From NCBI RefSeq assembly GCF_001677435.1, contig NZ_CP016268.1:1973001-2037000 (forward strand): a DNA stretch of 64,000 bases, given 5' to 3'. Shown piece after piece: positions 12,075-20,992 of this stretch; the first letter of the stretch is position 1, and every line of letters starts with the position of its first letter. The translations under genes were made by a program, and so were the position numbers. A model generated the notes under the pieces. It was not told the origin of the DNA, ran no database searches, and saw nothing but the letters and a program-made list of their open reading frames with translations. The DNA is from Woeseia oceani. Lineage in GTDB: Bacteria > Pseudomonadota > Gammaproteobacteria > Steroidobacterales > Woeseiaceae.

Positions 12075-13382
12075 ATGAAATTACACTTGCTAGTACGTGT
12101 TGCTCTTGCCAGTTTGTTACTCGCCAGCGGTTTGGCGCGTGCTGAACTGAACGTCGAAATCACCCGTGGCGCAGGGAAACAAGTGCCGGTGGCGGTTGTT
12201 CCCTTCGCGTGGGAAGGCGATGGCGCTGCAGCACCGATTGATGTCGCTGCGGTTATTGCCGCTGACTTGCAGCGCAGCGGTCGTTTCGCACCGATCGACA
12301 TCAACAAAATGCTGCAGCGGCCTACCAGTGGTGTGGACGTCAACTTTTCAGACTGGTCCATTCTGGGCGTTGAAGCACTGGTAATCGGGCGGGTCACACA
12401 GACTGGCGACAACGTTTACAGCATCCAGTTTCAGTTATTCGATGTATTCGGCCGCGAACAGTTGGTCGGATACCGAATGCCGGCAAGCCGCGGCACCATG
12501 CGCGTTGGCGCACATCGTGCCGCGGACATGATTTACGAAAAGTTGACTGGAATTCCGGGCGTGTTCGGCACCCAGGTCACCTACGTGACGGCAACCGGCA
12601 CTGGTCGTGACCGCTTGTACCGACTCATAGTCGCGGATGCCGATGGTGAGAATGAACACACGATCATGGAGTCGGCAGACCCGATCATGTCTCCGGCCTG
12701 GTCGCCTGACAGTCGGCGTATCGCGTACGTATCCTTTGAAGGCAGCGTCTCCTCCATATTTATCCAGACTCTACGTACGGGGAACCGCGTTCGGGTTTCG
12801 AATCGGGCTGGCATCAACGGTTCGCCGTCATTCTCTCCGGACGGACGTAAACTCGTGCTGACCCTGGGTGGTCCGGATGGCAATCTCGATATTCACGTCA
12901 TGGATATTGCCAGTCGCGAGGTGACGCGCCTGACGACCAATCGCTCGATTGACACGGAAGGCAGTTGGTCGCCGGATGGCTCGCAGATTTACTTCACCTC
13001 GGATCGCAGTGGCGGGCCGCAGGTCTACCGGATCAGCGCCAACGGCGGAACGCCGGAACGGGTCACCTTTGAGGGCAGTTACAATGCGCGCCCGAGGCTG
13101 TCTCCGGATGGCAAAAAGCTGGCGCTGGTGCATCAGAATCGTGGCCAGTTTCAGATTGCCGTTCAGGACCTTGCGAGCCGCCAGCTCCTGATCCTGTCGA
13201 CCGGCGATCAGGACGAATCCCCCAGTTTTGCACCGAACAGCGATACCTTGATCTACGCCACGCGTCAGGGGCGCCAGGGTGTCCTGGCTACGGTTTCGGC
13301 GGATGGGCTGATTCGGCAGAGACTGGCATCGGGTGAAGGCGACGTCCGTGAGCCGGTCTGGTCGCCTTTCCCGCGCTACTAA
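12075..13382 (+). CDS. tolB: Tol-Pal system beta-propeller protein TolB
   Basis: TolB is the periplasmic partner of Pal and TolA. The 435 residues begin with a signal peptide (VRVALASLLLASGLARA), followed by an N-terminal alpha/beta domain and a C-terminal six-bladed propeller with repeated SPAWSPDSRRIAYVS, SPSFSPDGRKL and TEGSWSPDGSQIYFTS units. I chose the ATG at 12075 because it places the signal peptide correctly; a TTG at 12042 would add 11 unlikely residues. pal lies 115 nt downstream. Confidence 0.97.
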   Translation: MKLHLLVRVALASLLLASGLARAELNVEITRGAGKQVPVAVVPFAWEGDGAAAPIDVAAVIAADLQRSGRFAPIDINKMLQRPTSGVDVNFSDWSILGVEALVIGRVTQTGDNVYSIQFQLFDVFGREQLVGYRMPASRGTMRVGAHRAADMIYEKLTGIPGVFGTQVTYVTATGTGRDRLYRLIVADADGENEHTIMESADPIMSPAWSPDSRRIAYVSFEGSVSSIFIQTLRTGNRVRVSNRAGINGSPSFSPDGRKLVLTLGGPDGNLDIHVMDIASREVTRLTTNRSIDTEGSWSPDGSQIYFTSDRSGGPQVYRISANGGTPERVTFEGSYNARPRLSPDGKKLALVHQNRGQFQIAVQDLASRQLLILSTGDQDESPSFAPNSDTLIYATRQGRQGVLATVSADGLIRQRLASGEGDVREPVWSPFPRY

Positions 13383-13497
13383 AGCCGCGAATTCACAGTA
13401 AAAGCTTGTGTAATTTATTGTATTTGATTAGAAACTATTCTATTTTTCGCCCAACGCTGAAGGCTGAAATTGCTCGGCCTTGCTTAAGGATGTCACC

Positions 13498-14028
13498 ATG
13501 AACCACTACAAACTGTTATCTCTTTCTCTGCTCGTGCTGATCCTGGGCGCTTGTAGCAAAACACCGACCCTGCCGGACCCTGAGCCGAACAGTGAAATTG
13601 GCTCCGGTATGGACAACGATTCGTCGGCCGGCACCCGCGGCTGGGAGACCGATGGTCTCGATCAGGGCGAGGAATTTGGCGACGAGATGGCCGGCGAGCT
13701 TGGCATGGTTCTTTATTTTGATTTTGACCAGTCGGAGCTGCGACCGGTGTACGCTGATTTGCTCGCCAGGCACGCCAACAGACTGGCGAATAACGCGCAG
13801 CTGAGCGTGCGTCTTGAAGGCCACGCCGATGAGCGCGGTTCCCGTGAATACAATATCGGCCTGGGTGAACGGCGCGCGCAGACTGTGCGCCGGATGATGC
13901 TCATTCAGGGTGCGGCAGCGAACCAGATATCGACGGTCAGTTTCGGTGAAGAGCGCCCGGCGGCGTTCGGCAGCGACGAAGATTCTTACCAGCAGAACCG
14001 CCGCGTCGAAATCAAGTACACCAACTAG
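13498..14028 (+). CDS. pal: Peptidoglycan-associated lipoprotein Pal
   Basis: Pal anchors the outer membrane to peptidoglycan. The 176-residue protein has a lipoprotein signal with lipobox LILGAC (Cys about residue 18), an acidic linker and a C-terminal OmpA-like domain (about 70-175) with the peptidoglycan-binding residues in LEGHADERGSREYNIGLGERRA. The ATG at 13498 is preceded by AAGGAT as ribosome binding site. The 115-nt AT-rich gap from tolB suggests an additional promoter for pal and cpoB, but no consensus is clear. Confidence 0.97.
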   Translation: MNHYKLLSLSLLVLILGACSKTPTLPDPEPNSEIGSGMDNDSSAGTRGWETDGLDQGEEFGDEMAGELGMVLYFDFDQSELRPVYADLLARHANRLANNAQLSVRLEGHADERGSREYNIGLGERRAQTVRRMMLIQGAAANQISTVSFGEERPAAFGSDEDSYQQNRRVEIKYTN

Positions 14029-14034
14029 GCGGGC

Positions 14035-14817
14035 GTGATCGTGAATAGAGCTAAAGGTCTCGCGCTCCTGCTGACGACAGCAATGAGTCTGCAGGGCTGC
14101 ACGGCACTGACACCGCCCGCTGAAGACCCGATGCAACAGCGTCTGGTTGAGGTGGAGCGCCGCCTTGCCGCGTTGGAGCGCATTCTGGCCAATGGCAGTC
14201 TGGTGGATCTGACGGTGCAGGTTGACGAGTTGCAGCGGCGCGGCGCCGAATTGCAGGGGCGTATAGAAACTCTCGAACACGAGAAAGAGGAGGGCGCCTC
14301 CCGGCAACGTGAACTCTACCGGGATCTGGACGAGCGGATTCAGAATCTGGAGCGCAGCGCGCGACCGGTTCAGAGTGTCAGCGTTCTCGACGGTGGCTCA
14401 TTAGCGCCCGGCGAATTGCCGTTGCCGGGTGGCTCTGACCTGGACAACTATCAGGCAGCGTTTGAGTTGCTGAAAGAACAGCGTTACGAGCCGGCAGCCA
14501 TGGCTTTCCGCCAGTTCCTGGTCAGTTTTCCGGATAGTCAGCGTGCGGACAATGCGCAGTACTGGCTCGCCGAGTCCTACTACGTGTCGGGCGAATTTGG
14601 CGAGGCATTAACTCAGTTCAAACTTGTGGTCGATAAATACCCCCGGTCGCGCAAAGTGCCCGACGCTTTGCTCAAGATGGGCTATTGCAATTACGAACTG
14701 AAAAAATGGGACGACGCACGGGCGGCATTACGCCGGGTACAGGCTGAGTACGCTGATACCACGGCGGCCAGGTTGGCCGAGCAACGGCTCTCAAGAATGC
14801 AGGACGAGGGCCACTAG
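14035..14817 (+). CDS. cpoB: Cell division coordinator CpoB (YbgF)
   Basis: CpoB links Tol-Pal function to septal peptidoglycan synthesis. The 260 residues have a signal sequence, a coiled-coil trimerisation region (about 35-110) and C-terminal TPR repeats (YQAAFELLKEQRYEPAAMAFRQ and ALTQFKLVVDKYPRSRKVPDALL). The signal ends in LQGC, which resembles a lipobox, so this homologue may be lipidated, unlike the soluble enterobacterial protein; this is an inference. The start is GTG (14035, or alternatively 14041). It closes the tol-pal operon. Confidence 0.93.
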   Translation: MIVNRAKGLALLLTTAMSLQGCTALTPPAEDPMQQRLVEVERRLAALERILANGSLVDLTVQVDELQRRGAELQGRIETLEHEKEEGASRQRELYRDLDERIQNLERSARPVQSVSVLDGGSLAPGELPLPGGSDLDNYQAAFELLKEQRYEPAAMAFRQFLVSFPDSQRADNAQYWLAESYYVSGEFGEALTQFKLVVDKYPRSRKVPDALLKMGYCNYELKKWDDARAALRRVQAEYADTTAARLAEQRLSRMQDEGH

Positions 14818-14839
14818 CCCATACACGAGGAACGGGAAC

Positions 14840-14867
14840 TTGTTATTTGGCGTCGGTCCGGTATTAT
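14840..14867 (+). promoter_or_regulatory. Predicted sigma-70 promoter of tRNA-Lys
   Basis: A -35 element TTGTTA (14840-14845) and a -10 element TATTAT (14862-14867) are separated by 16 nt and followed by a C-rich discriminator (CCCCGCCC). The tRNA starts about 70 nt beyond the expected transcription start. A G+C-rich discriminator is typical of promoters under stringent control. Confidence 0.6.
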
Positions 14868-14943
14868 CCCCGCCCGGCGCTGAATCAGCGCAGTCATCGA
14901 TACAACGGGCGTCAATTTTGCCCCCGATCGATGCGCCCTATGG

Positions 14944-15018
14944 GGGGCGTTAGCTCAGTGGTAGAGCATTCGGCTTTTAACCGACTGGTCGTAGGTTCAA
15001 ATCCTACACGCCCCACCA
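14944..15018 (+). tRNA. tRNA-Lys (anticodon TTT)
   Basis: A full cloverleaf can be drawn: acceptor GGGGCGT pairs with ACGCCCC, the D arm is GCTC...GAGC, the anticodon loop CTTTTAA gives anticodon TTT, and the T arm is GTAGG-TTCAAAT-CCTAC. CCA is encoded (15016-15018). The sequence closely resembles enterobacterial tRNA-Lys. The outermost anticodon-stem pair is a T-C mismatch. Confidence 0.97.
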
Positions 15019-15063
15019 TTTTTCTCCCGATCGGTTCCTGATCAACTTCACTGATTTCAAATA

Positions 15064-15082
15064 AAACAGGCGACGCCTGTTT
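15064..15082 (+). terminator. Weak candidate terminator after tRNA-Lys
   Basis: AAACAGGC and GCCTGTTT form an 8-bp perfect stem with a 3-nt loop, ending in TTT but without a longer T run. It lies about 45 nt after tRNA-Lys and 50 nt before thrA. It could end the tRNA transcript; it is too short for a thr-type attenuator, and I see no threonine-rich leader peptide. Confidence 0.35.
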
Positions 15083-15132
15083 GCCGCGCCGTTATCATAT
15101 GCGACTTTGTTTGGCGGCTGGGTGATCGATTC

Positions 15133-17613
15133 GTGGCAGTAGAACCTTGGAAGTTTCATAAATTTGGCGGTAGCAGTCTGTTTGACGCGGCTTGCTTCCG
15201 CCGCGTAGCAGATATCATCAAATCACAGCCGGCCGCTCGGGTTGGCGTGGTTGTATCCGCCATGGGCGGTATGACTGACCGATTGCTGCAACTAACCGAA
15301 CTTGCCGCAAAAGATGACAAGCAATACGAGCAGGAACTCAAGGCGCTGGGTGACCGCTATGCGGCGGCAGCCGACGAACTGCTTAGTACCGAGTCGCGCC
15401 CCGGTGTCATTGACCAATGGCTGCAGGATGCACGTGACCTGACCGACATGCTGCGTGCTGTTGCGGACACCCAAACCGCAACCCAGCGATCGCGGGATCA
15501 GGTCGCCGGATTCGGCGAATTATGGTCAACGCGATTGCTCGCCGCCTATCTTGGTGAGACGCTGCCCGACCAGCGCGGTGGTCGGTGGCTGGATGCCCGT
15601 GACATTCTTACGGTCCGGCATGGCGAACTCGGCCCGGCGGTCAACTGGCCCGTCTCCCAGCGGAAATTTGATCAGCAAATTGGCAACTTCGAACAGGGTG
15701 TTGTGGTCATCACCGGGTTCATTGCGGTCGATGAAGAAGATTGCCACACCACCTTGGGTCGTAACGGCAGCGATTTTTCTGCCGCCATATTTGCCGCTCT
15801 CGCCGGTGCTGATGAGCTCACGATCTGGACTGATGTCGATGGCGTCATGAGCGGTGACCCGAATCGGGTACCCGACGCACAGATCATCGATGCCCTGAGC
15901 TACAACGAAGCGCTTGAGCTGGCCTATTTCGGCGCCAAGGTCATTCATCCGCAAACGCTTGGCCCGGCCATTGACAATGACATCACTGTATTGATTCGCA
16001 ATACGTTCGCGCCTGATCGGCCCGGCAGCCGTATCGGCGCAACGATTGAAGTGGGCAACTCGGTCAAAGGCATCACGGCGATAGACCGGATGGCGCTCGT
16101 CAACCTCGAAGGTACGGGAATGATCGGCGTACCGGGCACGGCGGACCGCTTGTTTGCTGCATTGAAGCAAGCCCGTGTTTCGGTAACCTTGATTTCTCAG
16201 GCGAGCTCCGAACACTCGATCTGCATCGCAGTGCCGGAAGAACTGGCGGACAAGGCGAAGCGGGTTATTTCTGGTGCGTTTGCGGAAGAACTGAAGGATG
16301 GCCAGATCCAGAGGGTCGACGTAACCCGCGCCCAGAGTATTATTGCGGTTGTCGGTGACAACATGGCCGGCGCCGTCGGCCTCGCGGCACGCTTCTTTTC
16401 CAGCCTCGCCAGAGCCGGTATCAACATCCGTGCGATTGCCCAGGGTTCCTCCGAGCGCAATATCTCAGCGGTGATTGATGCCAGTGAATCCACGCGTGCT
16501 TTGCGTGCTGTTCACTCCGGGTTCTATCTGTCGACCAAGACTATCTCGATCGGTGTTATCGGGCCTGGTCTGGTCGGTGGCGCCTTACTGGATCAGTTGC
16601 ACAAGCAAAGCGAGGTCCTGCGGGATGAATTCCAGATAGATCTGCGCGTACGGGCGATTGGCCGTTCCAAAGCGATGATCATGGACGACCGGCGCATCGA
16701 GCTCGCCGACTGGCGGGCCGCGATGGAAAAATCCGAACAGGCGTTTGATCTGCAAAAATTTGTGGAGCACGTCGATGCCGACCACTTGCCGCATGCCGCC
16801 ATTATCGACTGCACATCAAACAATGAAGTGGCCGGGCAGTATGCAAACTGGCTCGAAAGAGGTATCCATGTAGTTACCCCGAACAAGAAGGCGTTCAGCG
16901 GAAGTCTGGCTGCTTATCAGGCATTGCGTGTTGCCGCGCGGCGAGGCAGCGCTCACTACATGTATGAAACCACTGTGGGCGCCGCATTGCCGATAATTTC
17001 CACTATTCGCGATCTGATCAACACGGGCGACAAGGTACGCAGCATCACCGGTATTTTCTCCGGTACGCTCGCGTATTTGTTCAACGTGTACGACGCTACC
17101 AAGCCGTTTTCGGAAATCGTTCGCGAAGCCAAAAGCAGCGGATATACGGAACCGGACCCGCGCGATGACCTGTCCGGCATGGACGTAGCGCGCAAGCTAA
17201 CCATACTGGCTCGTGAGTTGGGCCTGTCACTCGATATAGGCGGGTTCCCGGTGCAAAACCTGATTCCGGAAAAGCTGCGCGATGCGCCTGTTGACGAATT
17301 CCTGTCCGGCCTTGCCGATTACGATACGGAGATGGAATCGCAATTTATTGCCGCGCGGGAGCAAGGCAAGGTCCTGCGTTACGTCGCGACCTTGAACGAC
17401 AAAGGTGAGGCAGCTGTAGGGCTGCAAATGATCCCAACCGATAATCCGCTGGCGAACATCAACCTTACCGACAATATTGTGCAGTTTGTGACGGACCGTT
17501 ATGCGCAGAACCCGCTCGTGGTACAGGGCCCGGGAGCGGGTCCGGAAGTTACCGCCGGCGGCGTGTTTGGCGATCTGCTGCGGCTTGCCGCTTACTTGAA
17601 AGGAAATGACTGA
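15133..17613 (+). CDS. thrA: Bifunctional aspartate kinase / homoserine dehydrogenase I
   Basis: This enzyme catalyses the first and third steps from aspartate to threonine and methionine. The 826 residues carry the aspartokinase domain (KFGGSSLFDA near residue 10, then TTLGRNGSDFSAAI), two central ACT regulatory repeats (about 320-460, VTLISQASSEHSICIAV and INIRAIAQGSSERNISAVI) and a C-terminal homoserine dehydrogenase domain (GVIGPGLVGGALLDQL as NAD(P) site, then GIFSGTLAYLFN and the YTEPDPRDDLSGMDVARK catalytic block). The start is GTG. The stop shares one base with the thrB start. ACT domains imply allosteric control by threonine. Confidence 0.96.
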   Translation: MAVEPWKFHKFGGSSLFDAACFRRVADIIKSQPAARVGVVVSAMGGMTDRLLQLTELAAKDDKQYEQELKALGDRYAAAADELLSTESRPGVIDQWLQDARDLTDMLRAVADTQTATQRSRDQVAGFGELWSTRLLAAYLGETLPDQRGGRWLDARDILTVRHGELGPAVNWPVSQRKFDQQIGNFEQGVVVITGFIAVDEEDCHTTLGRNGSDFSAAIFAALAGADELTIWTDVDGVMSGDPNRVPDAQIIDALSYNEALELAYFGAKVIHPQTLGPAIDNDITVLIRNTFAPDRPGSRIGATIEVGNSVKGITAIDRMALVNLEGTGMIGVPGTADRLFAALKQARVSVTLISQASSEHSICIAVPEELADKAKRVISGAFAEELKDGQIQRVDVTRAQSIIAVVGDNMAGAVGLAARFFSSLARAGINIRAIAQGSSERNISAVIDASESTRALRAVHSGFYLSTKTISIGVIGPGLVGGALLDQLHKQSEVLRDEFQIDLRVRAIGRSKAMIMDDRRIELADWRAAMEKSEQAFDLQKFVEHVDADHLPHAAIIDCTSNNEVAGQYANWLERGIHVVTPNKKAFSGSLAAYQALRVAARRGSAHYMYETTVGAALPIISTIRDLINTGDKVRSITGIFSGTLAYLFNVYDATKPFSEIVREAKSSGYTEPDPRDDLSGMDVARKLTILARELGLSLDIGGFPVQNLIPEKLRDAPVDEFLSGLADYDTEMESQFIAAREQGKVLRYVATLNDKGEAAVGLQMIPTDNPLANINLTDNIVQFVTDRYAQNPLVVQGPGAGPEVTAGGVFGDLLRLAAYLKGND

Positions 17614-18566
17614 TGGTCAGGGACGGTGACTTCGTCAGCGCGTTTGCGCCGGCATCCATAGGTAATGTGGCGGTTGGCTTTGACATGCTTGGTTTAGCCA
17701 TAGAAGGCGCGGGCGACCGGGTGCTTGCACGACGAACAACAGGCAGCGAGGTGTTTATCAGCGCTGTTTACGGCCTGGATGGTGAATTGCACACAGGGCT
17801 CTCCACCAGCATCGAAGAGAACACCGCAGGCGTTGCAGCCGCCGCATTGTGGGCGGAGCGGGGCGATGGTGGCCTGGAACTGATCGTCCGGAAAGGCGTG
17901 CCTTTGCAATCCGGGATGGGCAGTTCGGCAGCCTCAGCCGCTGCAGGCGCGGTCGCGGCAAACGCACTGTTGGCTGAACCACTGTCCATGGCGGAGCTGA
18001 TGCCTTATGCGCTGGCCGGGGAAGCGGTCGCCAGTGGCGGCATTCATGCGGATAACGTGGCACCAAGTTTGCTCGGCGGCCTCGTGTTTTGCCCGCCGGT
18101 GTTGCTGCCGGAGATCGTCAGTCTGGGCACCAGTGACGGAATCAGCAGCGTCCTGTTGCACCCGGAATTGCAGGTCAACACGGCGGAGTCCCGACGAGGC
18201 TTGTCGCGCAACGTAACGATGGATCAGTGGCTGGCCCAGCAGGGCTATATAGTGGGTTTCGTGGAGGCGTGCCGGACCGGTGACCGGAGCTTGCTCGCAC
18301 GCTGCCTGCAGGACGTGATCATCGAGCCGCAACGCGCGGCGATGGTCCCCTGTTTCCCGGCGGTCAAGCAAGCCGCGCTTGGGCAAAAGGCCTACGGTTG
18401 CTCCCTGTCGGGCAGCGGTCCCAGCATTTTCGCGCTGTGCGCGACGGAAGATGCGGCTGACGTTGCCAGTGCCATGGAGGCGGCTTGTCGCGGTGATGGC
18501 TACGAATGCCAGCTCTGGATCAGCCCATTGACGGCAGCCGGTGCATCCGTGGGGCCAGCCGAATGA
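17613..18566 (+). CDS. thrB: Homoserine kinase
   Basis: ThrB is a GHMP-family kinase that phosphorylates homoserine. The 317-residue protein shows the GHMP ATP-binding motif PLQSGMGSSAASAAAGAVAAN (about residues 91-111), an N-terminal FAPASIGNVAVGFDMLG block and the C-terminal GCSLSGSGPSIFAL motif. It overlaps thrA by 1 nt and thrC by 4 nt, so the operon is translationally coupled throughout. Confidence 0.96.
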   Translation: MVRDGDFVSAFAPASIGNVAVGFDMLGLAIEGAGDRVLARRTTGSEVFISAVYGLDGELHTGLSTSIEENTAGVAAAALWAERGDGGLELIVRKGVPLQSGMGSSAASAAAGAVAANALLAEPLSMAELMPYALAGEAVASGGIHADNVAPSLLGGLVFCPPVLLPEIVSLGTSDGISSVLLHPELQVNTAESRRGLSRNVTMDQWLAQQGYIVGFVEACRTGDRSLLARCLQDVIIEPQRAAMVPCFPAVKQAALGQKAYGCSLSGSGPSIFALCATEDAADVASAMEAACRGDGYECQLWISPLTAAGASVGPAE

Positions 18567-19900
18567 AATTCGTCAGTACCCGCGGTTCACAATCGGTCAG
18601 TCTTGATGAAGCGTTGATGCAGGGCATCGCCAGTGACGGTGGCCTGTTCATGCCTGAGTCATTGCCGGTATTTGCACCCGATGACTTCGCCGATTGCGGG
18701 ACTATCCAGCAAACGGCCGTGAAGGTTCTGGCACCGTTCTTCGACGGCTCATCACTGCATGCATCGCTTGCGGAGATTGTCGCGGAGACCTATTCGTTTC
18801 CTATACCTGTACGCACCTTGCAAGAAGGGGAGCGCCGGGTTGCCATGCTGGAGCTGTTCCATGGACCGACAGCTGCTTTCAAGGATGTCGGTGCCGGTTT
18901 TCTGGCCGCGTGCCTGTCACGGCTGTCGGGTGGGCATCAACAACCGTTGACGATCCTCGTGGCGACGTCCGGTGATACTGGCGGTGCCGTTGCTGCAGCA
19001 TTCGACGGCCGACCCGGTATTCGCGTTGCCGTCCTGTTTCCCGAAGGGCGCGTATCGCCGCGTCAGGAAAAGCAACTTACCTGTTGGGGCAAAAACGTGT
19101 TGTCGCTGGCGGTCAAAGGCGCGTTCGACGATTGCCAGCGGCTGGTCAAGGAAGCCTTTGTGGATGCGGCGCTTGCGAGCACCTTCCGCTTCAGTTCAGC
19201 CAACAGCATCAACATCGGCAGGCTGCTGCCGCAGAGTATCTATTACGTACATGCCAGTTTGCAGCACTATCGCGAGACAGGGCGACGTCCGTCCTTTGTG
19301 ATACCGACAGGCAATCTTGGCAATGGACTCGCCTGCATTCTCGCGAGAGACATGGGCTTTCCGATTGGGCAAATCGTGCTTGCGGTCAATGAGAATCGAT
19401 TGATCGCTGACTACCTCGCAGGGGCTGAATGGCTGCCGCGAACCAGTTTGCAAACGCTGGCGTCGGCCATGGATGTTGGTAACCCGAGCAACATGGAACG
19501 ATTGCGCGCGCTGCACGGCGATGCCGCCGATCTGCAGCAGCGCATTTCTGCCTATGCTGTCAGTGATGAACAGATATCGGCCGAGATCAAGCGCAACTAC
19601 GCTGAATTCGGCATCGCTACCTGTCCACACACCGCCACGGCCACCAGTGCTTGGCGCAGCCTGGATGCGGAGCGACGGGCAACAGAGGACTGGGTACTGG
19701 TCAGCACCGCGCACGCGGCGAAATTCGAAACAATCGTGGAACCGCTAATCGAAACTTCGGTTGAGGTGCCAGCTGCGCTCAGCGCCATTCTGGCGCGCCC
19801 CAGCAATGCGGTTTCCATGAACCCGAACCTCGCAGCACTTGCTGCTGCTTTGAAAGCTGGCTTTCAGGTTGACGCCGCCGACACAAGCGGCGATAAGTAA
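18563..19900 (+). CDS. thrC: Threonine synthase
   Basis: ThrC is a PLP-dependent enzyme that converts phosphohomoserine to threonine. The 445 residues start MKFVSTRGSQSVSLDEAL and include the PLP-lysine block FHGPTAAFKDVGAGF, the phosphate-binding ATSGDTGGAVAAAF and the PTGNLGNGLACILA motif. The ATG at 18563 overlaps the thrB stop (ATGA) and matches the family N-terminus; the longer opening from 18506 is inside thrB. No terminator is visible after it. Confidence 0.96.
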   Translation: MKFVSTRGSQSVSLDEALMQGIASDGGLFMPESLPVFAPDDFADCGTIQQTAVKVLAPFFDGSSLHASLAEIVAETYSFPIPVRTLQEGERRVAMLELFHGPTAAFKDVGAGFLAACLSRLSGGHQQPLTILVATSGDTGGAVAAAFDGRPGIRVAVLFPEGRVSPRQEKQLTCWGKNVLSLAVKGAFDDCQRLVKEAFVDAALASTFRFSSANSINIGRLLPQSIYYVHASLQHYRETGRRPSFVIPTGNLGNGLACILARDMGFPIGQIVLAVNENRLIADYLAGAEWLPRTSLQTLASAMDVGNPSNMERLRALHGDAADLQQRISAYAVSDEQISAEIKRNYAEFGIATCPHTATATSAWRSLDAERRATEDWVLVSTAHAAKFETIVEPLIETSVEVPAALSAILARPSNAVSMNPNLAALAAALKAGFQVDAADTSGDK

Positions 19901-19942
19901 TACTGAAGTGCAGGGCTATTGACCCGGCATCCCCCTTAGCCA

Positions 19943-20563
19943 ATGAAGAATTCCGTGTCCGACTTTCTGCCGCAGAGTTACCTGATTCCATTGCTGGGCG
20001 TGCTGCTGTTGCTCGTGCTGTGGCTTGTGTATCGGCATTTCTATACGGACAGACGTTCGTTCGATGCTGTGATCAAAACGATCGCCTATGAAAGACTAAG
20101 TGATCTCGTTATTGCCAAAATGGACGAGGGCGAAATTCACATTGAACACCTGCTGTTGACTGCACAAGGCCTGCTGGTGCTCGACGTCAAAGAAGTGGAT
20201 GGCATCGTGTTCGGCAGTGACAAGATGCAGGACTGGACGGTCATCGGCAAGGAGCGTCGCTATACTTTCGCGAATCCCCAGCCTGCTTTGTACGACAGGA
20301 TAGCGGCGGTCAGCAACATCGTCAGACAGGTTCCCGTTACCGGTCGCGTTCTGTTTCTGGACGGCGCCGATTTCACCAAAGGTGTACCGGATCTTGTCTG
20401 CAATCTGGACGAGTTGCAGAAAGAGTTCGGTGACAGCGACAAGACCGGTGCAGCAGCAAGAGTCGATGCGTTCAAGCCGCACTGGGAGCAATTGCGGTCA
20501 CAGGCCAGGGTGGACGAGACCTTCAGTAACCGGCGTCGCAGAGCCCCGGTTATTCGCGACTGA
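19943..20563 (+). CDS. Membrane-anchored NERD-domain protein
   Basis: This 206-residue protein has one N-terminal membrane helix (SYLIPLLGVLLLLVLWLVYRHF) followed by a nuclease-related (NERD) domain. The domain shows EIHIEHLLLTAQGLLVLDVKEVDG, matching the family pattern of an acidic residue, a strand with Gly, then acidic-x-Val-Lys. In most NERD proteins those acidic residues are Asp and Glu; here they read Glu and Asp. Nuclease activity is inferred, not shown. It follows thrC after 42 nt without a terminator, so it may be read through from the thr operon; no functional link is evident. Confidence 0.75.
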   Translation: MKNSVSDFLPQSYLIPLLGVLLLLVLWLVYRHFYTDRRSFDAVIKTIAYERLSDLVIAKMDEGEIHIEHLLLTAQGLLVLDVKEVDGIVFGSDKMQDWTVIGKERRYTFANPQPALYDRIAAVSNIVRQVPVTGRVLFLDGADFTKGVPDLVCNLDELQKEFGDSDKTGAAARVDAFKPHWEQLRSQARVDETFSNRRRRAPVIRD

Positions 20564-20992
20564 TCAACGCGGCTGCGGAGTGAGTTGCAGGTTTCCGTAG
20601 GCTGCCGCGAGCGCCAGGGAGCTGAATGCCGCGGTTGCGGAGGGCACGTGTTCCAGCCACGATCGCGGCTGTTCAGTCAGCATGCTGATCAGGATGAAAG
20701 ACAGCTCGGCGATCAATGTCATCGACATTGCGGACGCCACCGCAAACAACATGATCCCCGGGATGTGTGCCCACAATAGTGCCAGTCCACTGCCACCGGC
20801 TGCGTGTGCTCTTGCTTGCACGGTATAGAACACTATGGCGATGACGGTGACCGGCACCATCAGTAATTGAAACACAAGCAGGCCGTGCAGGTCGCCACTG
20901 CCTGAGCCCATGAATACCGCCATCATGGAAATCATGCTGCTCAACAGCAATGCGGCCCAGCCCACGGCAAACCAAACTTTGACTTCTTTCAT
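20564..20992 (-). CDS. Small integral membrane protein of unknown function
   Basis: The 142 residues contain four likely membrane segments (WFAVGWAALLLSSMISMMAVF, LLVFQLLMVPVTVIAIVFYTV, LLWAHIPGIMLFAVASAMSM and ATAAFSSLALAAAYG) with short polar loops. I recognise no family motif. I chose the ATG at 20992 because it overlaps the tatD stop (ATGA), pointing to coupled translation; an upstream in-frame extension lies inside tatD. A role in the membrane is all that can be said. Confidence 0.7.
   Translation of the reverse strand: MKEVKVWFAVGWAALLLSSMISMMAVFMGSGSGDLHGLLVFQLLMVPVTVIAIVFYTVQARAHAAGGSGLALLWAHIPGIMLFAVASAMSMTLIAELSFILISMLTEQPRSWLEHVPSATAAFSSLALAAAYGNLQLTPQPR

Noticed and set aside
15019-15132. 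Possible threonine attenuator leader before thrA
   Set aside because: I found no short open frame rich in Thr or Ile codons and only a weak hairpin near the tRNA-Lys end.
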